Shown here: in pieces, positions 33,789 through 43,599 of the stretch
How positions within the stretch are numbered: position 1 is the stretch's first letter
How the letters are laid out: each line of letters opens with the position of its first letter
Source: Lichina pygmaea
Taxonomy: Eukaryota > Ascomycota > Lichinomycetes > Lichinales > Lichinaceae
Assembly (NCBI GenBank): GCA_963422465.1
Contig: OY730175.1
Coordinates: forward strand, 3,162,001-3,226,000
Reading direction: 5' to 3'
DNA: 64,000 nt
Notes under the pieces: generated by a model
Database searches by the model: none
The model's input: the letters and a program-made list of their open reading frames with translations, nothing else
What the model was told of the DNA's origin: nothing
Position numbers and translations under genes: made by a program

Positions 33789-34855
33789 ATAGAGAAGAAC
33801 ACCCAAACATGATACCAGAAAACCTGTGGCAAGACATGTCAATAGACTTTATCACAAAACTACCCAAGTCCAAAAACTCAGTCACAGGAATCACCTACAA
33901 CATAATCATGGTGATAGTGGACAGATTCACAAAATACCTAATAGTAGTACTATTCAAAGAAACCCACACAGCAGAACAGTTGGGACACCTCTTACTGGAC
34001 AGATTAGTCAGAGACCACAGAGTTCTAATCATGATTATTACAGACAGATAAACTCTTCACATCCAACTACTGGAAAACAATCAGTGTAGCTATAGGAACA
34101 AAACCCAAAATATCTACAGTCTACCACCCACAAACAGACAGCCAGACAGAGTGAGCAAGCTAAGTTCTGGAGACTTACTTGCAGTATTACATCAATCAGA
34201 CTCACAGTAATTAGGTACAACTATTACCAGTGGCACAGGTGGTAATTAACTAGCACAGATCAGATTCAACAAAGAAATCACTATTCTTTGCCAACTTTGG
34301 ATAACATGTGAATATCAGAATGCTAAGCAAAGCTTCACCAAGTGTGGAGAAAGTACTCCAATATAACAAGCTATTACAGTAAACACACATGATGAGAAAA
34401 CACTACCTTCAAGAAACCTTGAAGAAAATACAGTGCTAAAAAGACAAAAAATCAAAAATAGTATCTCAGCTGAAGAAGGAGGATAAAGTCTACCTTCTCA
34501 CAAAAATTGGAAAACAAAGAAACTAAAGATAAAGAAACTTGACAATATCAAGGTCAGACTATTTTTGGTTGAAAAGAAAACAGGACCAGTCAACATCAAG
34601 ATACAACTACCAAGAGATGCCAGAGTCTATCCAAACTTTCATATCTTAATAATTAAACCAGCCAACCAGAGCACACCCTTGCAGAAGATATTCTATTACC
34701 AGTCTGAAGAGAAACAAGAATTCAAAGTCAAACAAATTCTGGCTAAGAAAAGTCAGTGATACCTTATCAAGTGGAAAGAATACCCAGACTTGGAAAATAC
34801 CTGGGAACCACTTAAGAACCTCAAGAACTGCCAGCTTTTTCTGTGACAGTTCCAG
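33789..34855 (+). pseudogene. Integrase core and chromodomain remnant of Ty3 copy 1b
   Basis: It contains a core-like stretch MSIDFITKLPKSKNSVTG (33.84 kb), DRFTKYLIVVLFKETH (33.93 kb), and a C-terminal region with GPVNIKIQLPRDARVYPNFH (34.6 kb). This leads to a chromodomain-like end with YLIKWKEYPDLENTWEP near 34.78 kb. It is a broken fossil. Confidence 0.75.
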
Positions 34856-34859
34856 CAGG

Positions 34860-35355
34860 GGTAGGACTGAAAAGCTTGGCCTGCAGAAAAGATGTATTGA
34901 TAACTCTCACAGTCAAATTCTTACTATCCAACTCCATCTTCTTCACAAGACACTAAAGCTTCTGCTTTGCATAAACCTCAGTCTTTTCCAACATCTTCCA
35001 CTTCTGAGAAAGACAGGCTTGCACCACAGAGAGTTGTTTGGAGAGTACATCTCATATTGCTTTTTCAGCAGCTATATCCTCACAAAAGTTATCCTGGGCT
35101 ATATTCAGGGACTCCCAGAACACAGAGACACAAGACTTCCCACAACAAGTGTACTCAGCACACTTCAATTTGCTGTCTTCTCCCAGTATCTGAAAGTACA
35201 GTTGATCACAGAGAACACAAAAGTTGCAGGGAGTGGACAATACAGAATCCTGATCACAGATCTGAGTAGCAAGCTACCTTCAGCTAATAGTTGCACATGA
35301 TTTCAGAAGTATGACCAAGTTTTATCAAGATGATGAAAGATAGAGAGAAGGATAG
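34860..35355 (-). other. Remnant of an antisense Cys-rich/coiled-coil ORF in copy 1b
   Basis: Between the pol end and the 3' LTR the minus strand keeps a coding-like stretch: Cys-rich (LKCAEYTCCGKSC near 35.15 kb), then Glu/Lys/Gln-rich sequence, ending towards 34.86 kb. It occupies the same place and strand as the Zn2Cys6 ORF of family 3. Copy 1c keeps a better C-terminal part (50837-51019). It is a fossil and cannot be functional here. Confidence 0.5.
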
Positions 35356-35700
35356 TGTTACAACCCAGAAGGAACACAGTTCTTATATACTCACAAGAGA
35401 GCAACAGACAGGATACTGAGTGGAAGTACCAAGCAGTATAACATAGGACAAAGTCACATGACTGTCAAGACTGACCAGAGGTTGCTTGACACAGTGTGTA
35501 TATACATCAAGTATAGTAAGCTTAACTTAACCAGCTCAACACAGTGTGTATATACATCAAGACTTGCAAGCACAACTTGACAAGCTTGACACAGCATGTA
35601 TATACATTGAGTTTTTCAAGCACAGCTTGACAGGCTTGATAGTGAGCAAAGTGAGCATAGCTCACTGAGCTTGAAAACTGAGCACTATATAGTCAGGTGA
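35356..35700 (+). repeat. 3' LTR of copy 1b (5' part)
   Basis: It starts TGTTACAACCCAG and runs to ATATAGTCAGGTGA, where LINE E begins. A TATATAC-containing tandem array with a 50-bp period (units near 35491, 35541 and 35591) occupies the place where the solo LTR has its own, different 50-bp units. The rest of the LTR is not found at the far side of LINE E in the window. Confidence 0.82.
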
Positions 35701-37831
35701 TTTTTATTTATTTTATTTTATTTGATTCTTACACTGATTGTAGCTTTACAGTCATGCAGATCTTCCAGCTAATAGTGAACTTCTTCAGAAAATCTTTAAA
35801 GAAATAAAAACTGAAGACAGAGGTGACCAGAGAGTGTAGCAAAAGGAAATCTTGTAGTATCTGGTAGAAAAAGCTTCTAGATGTTGGGGTGTGAATAGTG
35901 AAGTTTGAAAACCAGATTAAATTAGTTTAGTTTTTTCAAAAACATGAACCAGTACAGAAACTTCTGTAGAAGCTCTGGGTTTGAAATAACAGTAGTGAAA
36001 TCTTGGGGGTTGAAAAGAGCATGTTGTCTTTGACTTGAGTAGAGAGAGCATGAAGAAGTAATATATTTTACTATCTTTTCTACTTGACCACACATGTATA
36101 GAGGGGTAGGAAAGTCAGGGACTCCAGCTCTGAAAAGAAAACTTGCTAGACTAATTCTCCCAGTTCTGGTTTGTAGTAGTAGACTTACCTCAGCTTTCTG
36201 TAGCTTTTTGTAGAGCTTCAGATTATTGTAGTGAGATTTTTGGCAAAACACCTGCTATCCAGTATAGCTTCTTCTTTTCTTCTTCTTCTATTAGTTTTCC
36301 CACTCTTTAGTAAAGAGTATTTGTAGTTCTTTCTTTGAACTAGCCTGGTTAGTAGTTATTTGATTTAACCAAGTGAACTTCTAATTAGAAAAGATAGTTG
36401 AGAATTTCTTTCAAGGTTTCCTCAGTGAAGAAGTATAGGAAGAAATAGTAGAAAAGGTACTGTCAAGAAAGTCTTTCAGAGAGAAGGTTTGGATAGAAGA
36501 AAGAAAACAGACTGTGTGAAATTTAAAATAGAGATCTAGAGGTAAAAGAAAAAGCTCACTCTCTAATAGAAAAGAAGGAGTGGCTTTGAAAGCACCCCTA
36601 ATAAGTCTCAGACATTTGTTTTGGAATATGATACGAGAGGAAATATTAAAGGATTTTCTGAGTGGGTTGAACCAAATTCCCACTGCATAGCTCAGTACAG
36701 ATCTGAGTATTGCAGTGTACACAAGGTGTGCTGTGAGAACTGGAAAGCCCCAGGTGGAGTAAGAGGTTCTAGAAAGAGAAGATAGTGCTTTTTGTGCTTT
36801 TTGAAGAATAATTCTCTGGTGTTTGTGCCAGTGGAATTTGGCATCCAGGTACACTCCCAATACTCACATATCTTCTTTTGGTTTTAGAATCACATTCCCA
36901 AGTCTAAGCTTGAGCTGCAGATTGTCTGATCTTCTTCTGGAAAAATGAAGTATTTCATATTTCTCAGGAGAGAAGACTATTCCATGTCTTGCAGCCCAAG
37001 ATAGGTATTTAAGATGTGTATTCTTCAACTTCAGAAGGTTGCTTTTAAGAGAGTATCCAAATACAAGCAGATTTGTATCATCTGCAAATCCCAGAGCAGA
37101 AACACCAGTAGTAGAAGAATGTACAGTCTTATGAAGTTCAGAAATATAGAATAGAAAAAGAATAGAAGACAGACAAATCTTAGAAGACTCCACAGTGAAT
37201 AGGGATAGAAAAGAACTCAGAGTTATCAAAAACTAGAGTGGTGGTATATCTGGTACAGAAAGAGAAGATCTAAGAAGTTAGCCAGAGACGAATTCCTTTT
37301 CTCTCCAGAATCATTTGAAGAATCTCTGGAAGAACTCTGTTATATACTTCTGAGATGTCCAGAGAAAGTAGAGATACAACCATGCCTTCTTTCCAGACTT
37401 TTTCCACTTGGGAAGTTACAAGAAAAAATGCTGATTCAGTTGATCTGTCTTTCCTGAACTCTATCTGGATTTCTGGTAAGAGTTTGGCTTCTTCTACTAC
37501 CTTGCTTAGCCTGGCTGCTGTAATAGCTTCTATCAGCTTACCAGTTATGTTTAGCAGAGCTATAGAGTACCAGGCTTTAGCTTGGTTGTAGATTTCTTTG
37601 CCAGGTTTTCTTAGACAGACTGTTTTTACATTCTTGAATCTTTCCAGAAAGTATTCCAGTCTCCAGTATGTTGATGTGAGAACAGCTATAACTTGGTAGA
37701 ACTTGGGACTCAGAGCTTTCAGAAATCTATTTGGCAGCTTGTTTTTCCTCCTGCTGTAAAAGGTTTCTTCTTGTTCAGAATTTGCTCCACTTCTTCAGTA
37801 GTAACCTTCTGGGAGAGCTGGATCTCTGGGG
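35701..37831 (-). mobile_element. LINE E, Tad1-like non-LTR retrotransposon, 3' half
   Basis: Reverse orientation, with the 3' tail at 35701 (read as TTTTTATTTATTTTATTTTA) in the LTR of copy 1b. It covers the RT, from EVEQILNKKKPFTAGG near 37.75 kb through FRKDRSTESAFFLVTSQ (37.42 kb) to ALGFADDTNLLVFGYS (37.07 kb), and the C-terminal domain (ARTGRISLASFLFRAGVPDF, 36.1 kb). It has few stops. The 5' side is cut at 37831 by the LTR of copy 2b, and its continuation is not on the far side of 2b, so the junction is rearranged. It is closely related to LINE C. Confidence 0.85.
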
Positions 37832-38177
37832 TGTGACAAGCCAATAGCAGAACAGAACTCAAGCCTAACTGATCCAGTAACCTTGACCTGACTTGGCTTG
37901 AGACTTGAGACTTGGATTGATGTACAAGACGAAAGACAAGGAAGGAAAAAAGAAAAGAAGAAGAGAAGAAGCTGGGGGAGCAGGAGAAGTTCTTATAGGC
38001 AGGGGATACAGTGGAGCAAACAGGCAACAGTGCAGATGGAACTTCCCGGCAAGGTGTGTGACTTGTGCCAGATATGCAACAAGGCAATAGCAGAGCAAAC
38101 AGGCAACAGTGCAGATGGAACTTCCCGGCAAGGTGTGTGACTTGTGCCAGATATGCAACTGGGCCAGAACTGTGACA
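37832..38177 (-). repeat. LTR of family 2 (3' LTR of copy 2b), with internal duplication
   Basis: 346 bp, longer than the 271 bp of copy 2a because a segment of about 75 bp (CAGGCAACAGTGCAGATGG... to ...GATATGCAAC) is present twice in tandem (about 38020-38160). It ends in AACTGTGACA. Confidence 0.88.
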
Positions 38178-38179
38178 TT

Positions 38180-41100
38180 ACCCCCCTCCTTCACATGGCA
38201 AACTTCTGTGAGCCTCAGGCCACTTGTGAGCGTAGTTCTGTGGCTGTGGTTTCCTTGGGTATTTCTTGTGGAAGTTGTAGATGGTGTCTTTGGTGTTGTC
38301 AAGATGCTCAATAGGCTTTTCAGTGGCATCTTCAATTGGCCATCCAGACTATTTGACCAGGTACTTGAACTTCTGTCAAGACATTGCTGGCTTGGAGTCA
38401 ATGATTTCTTCAACCTGGAACTCTTCATCTGTGTCTTGACTAATGACAGGGCCAGAGTGTTCATTTGATTGGCCAGGGATAGGATTAGCAGGTGTCAGAT
38501 GTAGAAGGGAAACATGAAAGACAGGGTGGATCTTGAGAGTATGTGGAAGCTCCAGATAGCAGGCACAGCTTCCGAGTATCTTCAACACCTTGAATAGTCC
38601 AACGCACTTGTCATCAAGCTTTTTGCATGGGTGGCATGTCCTGATGTTCTTGGTATTCAGCCAAACAAGATCTCCAGTTTGATAGGACAGTGACAGGACT
38701 TGATGCAAATTGGTGGTGTGAGCTTGAGCTTCCTGGGATAGTCGGAGTTCAGCTTGCAACTGTTCCAGAATCTGGGTCATTTCTCCAGAGATTTCCATAG
38801 CATCTTGGTTGCAGGTTTCACTTGTGGGTGTGATGCTGAGCTGTGGATGGAACTCTTTGTTGGCAAAGAACAGTGACATGCCAGAGGAATCAGACTGGGA
38901 GTTGTTCTGCGTGAACTCTGCCAGAGGAAGCTATTGGACCCAGTTATCTTGGAGATAGTTGACATAGGATCTCAGGTAGTGTTCAAGCTCCTGATTCTCT
39001 TGTTCTGTCTGACCATCTGTTTCTGGGTGGTGTCCTGAGGATAGTTGTAGCATGATGTCAAGATAGACACAGAGTGCTTTCCAGAATAAGCTGACAAACT
39101 GACCTTCTCTGTCTGAGACAATACTCCTGGGTAGGCCATGGGTACAGACAACAAACTAGATGAACATCCAGATAAGATGCGAGTTTGTTATCTCAGCACA
39201 TGGCACAAAGTGGTGTTCTTTGGTGAGACAGTCAGTGATAACCTAGATGTGCTTGGCACCAGGGAAGCAGGCATCTCTTGACTTGGGCAAGTCAGTAATG
39301 AAATCTATAGCCAGATCCTGCCAATGTTGCTGAGGCAGAGGAAGAGACAGCAGCTCTCCTTGGCAATCACAGGCAGACTTTGCTTGAGAGCAGACATGAC
39401 AATTCCTGATGTACTGCTGTATGATGTTCACCATCTTTGGCCAATAGTACTAACAAGACAGAAGATTGTGGGTCTTGGCAATCCCAGTGTGGCCAGCCAT
39501 TGCTTGGTCATAGGCTTCTTGGAACAGGTGTAGACGTAGCTCATTGTTCTCAGGGATCCAGAGTCAGTTCTTGTAGAAGAGACAGTCATTTTCCAAGCTG
39601 CAGTCTGAGAGAGACACTTCTTGACTGTGCCTGACACTATCTCTTAGCATCTGTGACACTGTTGCCACTGGATCACCTTCAGCAAGGTTGTTATAGGCAG
39701 CTTGGATGATGTCTGAAAGAGGTGTAGCATCAGGTTCAGTGTTAACTGGTGTAGCTTCTGAACATCTCAGGATCTGGATGGGCTTGACTTAAACCTCTGA
39801 ATGTGCAAGATTCTTGGGCTTGAGGACAACTTGCTCCATGAAGTCTTGACAGAGATCACTGTCTGACAGGAGGTCTTGGGAACATTGTGTGAGGGTGTCA
39901 GCCTTGCACTGACTGCCTGGATGGTAGCTGATCTTGAAATTGAAGTATGACAAGAACTCACTCCAACAGGCTTGACAGCAGGAAAGGCACTTTGACAACA
40001 TGAAGTACTCCAAGTTCTTGTGATCAGAGATCACTTTGACAGATTCTGGAGATTCTTCAAGCTCTGCTCGCTATTCTTCAAAGGCACAGACAATTGCCAG
40101 CAACTCTTTGTTGTAGATCTTGTAGTTGCATTCTGCTGGCAGGTGGCGGTGTGACAAGAAGGCAACAGGGTGTAGAACTCCTTCATGGTCTGGCTGTGAC
40201 AGGACAGCACCAGAGATGTAGTCAGAAGTGTCAGTCTCAACAACACACTCCTTCTCTGGATCAAAGTGCTGCAAGATGGGTGCAGTGCTGAACACTTTCT
40301 TGATACTTTCAAACAAGTGCTGCTCTGGGGTTTCCCACTTGAAGGCAACATTCTTCTTGGTCAGAGCTGTGAGCGGAGATGCAAGCTTGGCAAAGTCTTT
40401 GATAAACCAGCAGTAGAAGTTTGCAAAGGCAATGAAGCTCTGCACTTCCTTGAGACTGGCAGGAGGCTTCCACTCCTTGATGGTGTCAGTCTTGGCTGGG
40501 TCCATACTCACAGATCTGGGTCAGCAGTCTTCAGTGGTAGACTGAATAATGAGGCCAAGGTACTTGACTTGATGGACTTCAAAGTTGCACTTGGAGATGT
40601 CAACTTGCAGGCTTGCATCTTGTAGTCAACTAAGAACAAGCTTGACATGCTTCTGGTGTTCCTTGAGTGTCTGACTGTAGACAAGAATATTATCCACATA
40701 GGCAGTGCCAAAGACGTCAAGGATGTCAGGTCCCAAAACATTATTGATGTAGTTCTGGAATATGCTTAGAGTATTGGCAAGACTAAAGAGTATGACAAGG
40801 TATTTGTAGAGGCCTGAGTATGTACAGAACACAGTCTTCCATTCTTCACCTTCCTTCATCTGGATACAGTTGAAGGTACCAACAATGTCAAGCTTAGTGT
40901 ACCACACAGCTTTGCAAAGCTGGTCCAATATCTCCCAGATCAGTGGCAGGGGGTAACAGTTCTTGATGGTGATGGTGTTGAGTGCTCTGTAGTCTACACA
41001 GAAACACAATCCACCTTCTGGCTTCTTGACAAAAAGGACTGGTGCAGTAGCAGGTGATGAAGATGCTTGAATGAAGCTCTTGTTCAGGTTCTCTGTCAGG

Positions 41101-42030
41101 TACTTCTTGAGAACTTCAAGTTCTTCTCTGCTTATACTGTACAGAGGTCCAGAGGGTGCCTGGGTTCCTGGTTCCATCTTGATCTTGTAGTCAAGTCCTG
41201 GGTGTAGAGAAGGAAGCTTGTCAGTGCTATCCTTGCTGAAGACATCCAGGAACTTGTGGTACTGAGTAGAGAGAAGTGTGGCAGGATCCACACACTTCTT
41301 TGGCTTCAACACCTGCTCAATGTCTCTCAGAGAAACACTGAACACCTGGTGATCTGGCTTGGCAGCAAGGAGAGAAAATGTGGCAGTATTGATGGGGATT
41401 GGCGTGGCAGAAAGGGGCTTGGGATCCTGAGACTTTCCAGCAGACATCTTGGCTTCAAGATCCAAAGAGATTGGATAGCTATTGTTTGACTTGAGGCATG
41501 TGGATCAGCAGTGATCTGACTTGAACATGATTAAGATGTTTGTCTAATCAATATGTGGCCTTTGCTTCTGGAGCTATGGCATCCCCAGAATCACATCATA
41601 GTGAAGACCAGGAGACACAAAGAGAGAGACTTCCTCCTGGTGCATGCCATGTGCTGTGGTCATGACTGTCTTGGTGAGATGTGTGGTTTGTGACATCTTG
41701 CTATCAAATGATCACAATGTGCGTGGGTAGGGGAGAGGTTCTTGGTGAAGAGATTGCGCAAAGGAAGCACCAATACAGCTAAATGCTGAACAGCCAGAGT
41801 CAATAAGAGTATTGCACTTGAATTTCCCATCTAGGATACAAGGAAGAAATAAGCACTTGCTGTCCAATTGCTGGTCTGGAGACAGATAGCCAACATGGAG
41901 ATCTTTTTCATGTCCTTGGGTGTGATGATAACCAAGGACTACTTGTTTTCTGACTCTGGAGTAGTCTCAACAGTGGTAGACTTGGTGGTGGTTGTGGTGG
42001 TGGCAACAACAGGTATACTTTTCACTAGAC
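38180..42030 (-). pseudogene. pol region of Ty3 copy 2b
   Basis: The same domain series as copy 2a. Chromodomain-like end near 38.35 kb; integrase C-terminal part with FKVLKILGSCACYLELPHT (38.6 kb) and zinc motif CHVCSQAKSACDC (39.4 kb); RNase H (about 40.0-40.4 kb); RT with FCVDYRALNTI (41.0 kb) and a box read as AYVDNILVYSQ (40.68 kb); protease region to about 41.9 kb. It is a broken fossil. Confidence 0.83.
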
Positions 42031-42499
42031 AGAAGGTTGAGATGTGACCTTGGTTCCCACAGTAGAAGCAGAGGCCTTTGCTTTGGTGATGTTCTTGCTT
42101 ATCTGGTGTCAGCTTAGAGTGGCTGAGATCTATGGTAGGACTTGGTGGCTGTGGCGTGAAGACTGGCTTGATGAACCCTGGACACAGAACTGAAGCTCCT
42201 GACTGTGGAACTGAGGCTTGGGTGGAAGGTGCTTGATGTAGACAGTGAGAGTTGGCAGAAGTGGCACGCAACTGGTTGTCCTGCAGCTGGCATTCCTCAA
42301 CAAGCTTCTGATAGCTGATGTCCTTGAGGTTGATGCTGACAAGCTGCTTGGTAAGCTCTTCAGAGACAGCACATCAAAGATAGCACTTCAAGACCTTGTT
42401 GTTGAAGTCTGTGCGTGGAGCATACTGATTGAACTCTGTGAAGAACTCAGCAAAGGAACAGTTGGCCTGACCCAAGGTGATGAGCTTTCTCTGAGCTAG
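42031..42499 (-). pseudogene. gag of copy 2b, C-terminal part
   Basis: It contains the zinc knuckle CFYCGNQGHISTFC near 42.06 kb and Pro/Gln-rich sequence between knuckle and capsid. Its N-terminal half lies at 48754-49200, beyond copy 3b. It is a broken fossil. Confidence 0.75.
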
Positions 42500-42961
42500 T
42501 GTTACAGGCTGGGCCGGGTTCACACAGAAGGCGGCTCAGTCTGTTACTTTGTAGGGCAGATTCTAGACAGGGACTTGGTAGAGGAATAGACAGGTGGGGT
42601 AACTCTCCTGTGCTATTGTCTCAGTACGATGGGTTTGTATTGTTTGTTCAGCCTGGAGAGCTAATCCCTCCGGGCCCTTTGGGGGGTCTTTATACAGATG
42701 CCCCAAGGGGGGGGGTCTCCTCAAGGGGTATCATCCTTTTGTGTGGACAAGCTCCTCGCTTAGCTCTTGCTTGTCCACCGGACGAGCTCCTCGCTTAGCT
42801 CCTGCTTGTCCACCAGACAAGCTCCTTGCTTAGCTCCTGCTTGTCCACCAGACAAGCTCCTCGCTTAGCTCCTGCTTGTCCACCAGATCAGTCAGATGTT
42901 GTTCTGCATGACTAACACTCCTCCCTTGCTTACCTGGGCTGTTCCAGCCTAGGCCTTAACA
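42500..42961 (-). repeat. LTR of family 3 (3' LTR of copy 3b)
   Basis: 462 bp, from TGTTACAGGC to GGCCTTAACA, with four 35-bp units. Its outer 120 bp differ clearly from the LTR of copy 3a (GGTTCACACAGAAGG and GACAGGGACTTGGTAGAGG are 3b-specific), so 3a and 3b belong to distinct subfamilies. Confidence 0.9.
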
Positions 42962-43085
42962 CTATCCCCTCTCTCCAAGAGTTCTGTCCCCAGATCCTTT
43001 TTGTTCCTGCTCCTCTTTTGTCATGAACCAAAGCCAGACAACTTGAACTTGTCGTCGCAGTTTTCTCTCTTGTTGTATTGGCAAA

Positions 43086-43595
43086 ATAGGCAAGGAATCA
43101 AAAATTGCATGTGGTGCTTGTTATCACGACCACGCCAAGTGTGTCGTGAGCTCCGCATCATCTTTTTGTTGTCGGTGTGTTGAGAAGGGTTGTCACTGCA
43201 ACCTTCATCTCTCAGAATCAGAATGGAAGAAGATGGAACTTGAGTGCAAGCAGCTCAAGGCTCAGCTGTGGGAGACTGATGACCAATTGTCAAAGTTGCT
43301 TCCCCGGCAGATCTGCCTCCACCAGCAGCTGGGTTGTCTCTCACAGAAGGAGGCTGATGCTATCTGTTGTGAGCTGTCTGCCATCAAGGATCAGGAATCC
43401 CTTGATACTCAGGAACAGGAGGCTCTCCGTGTTATCCGCGAACAGGAGGCCAGTCAGGCTGCTGCTCCACTGTCCTTTGAGGACATCTTCTCTTCAGAGG
43501 CTTTGGCTTCTCTTGAGCTGTTGTCTCTGTCAGACCTGGTCACTGCGGGTTTGCTTGGTGGTAATCCACCAGCTTCTGGTTCATCGCAGGGCTGA
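43086..43595 (+). pseudogene. Antisense Zn2Cys6/coiled-coil ORF of copy 3b
   Basis: Homologous to the 169-residue ORF of copy 3a at the same place and strand. All six Cys of the cluster are kept, as are the coiled-coil stretch (KKMELECKQLKAQLWETDDQ) and the GSSQG end. The frame is open over the last 149 codons (43146-43595). Most replacements against 3a are Arg to Cys, Gln, His or Trp, the signature of CpG decay in CGN codons. It is a fossil relative to 3a but shows that the ORF is a stable part of the family. Confidence 0.7.
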
Positions 43596-43599
43596 AGTT

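Larger units (their letters stand above)
26466..35700 (+). mobile_element. Ty3/gypsy retrotransposon family 1, copy 1b (old, heavily mutated)
   Basis: Its 5' LTR 3' part lies at 26466-26571 and 29540-29644, split by LINE D; the internal region runs 29645-35355; the 5' part of the 3' LTR lies at 35356-35700. It reads on the plus strand, with gag at the left. Gag, the Cys/His module, protease, RT, RNase H, integrase and a chromodomain-like end can be traced by comparison with copy 1a, but dozens of breaks have accumulated, mostly C-to-T and G-to-A changes. It is clearly older than 1a. A short LINE scrap (33416-33773) interrupts the integrase. Confidence 0.88.

Noticed and set aside
35701-35730. 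T-rich tract at 35701 considered as a transcription terminator
   Set aside because: It is the reverse-complemented A-rich tail of LINE E.
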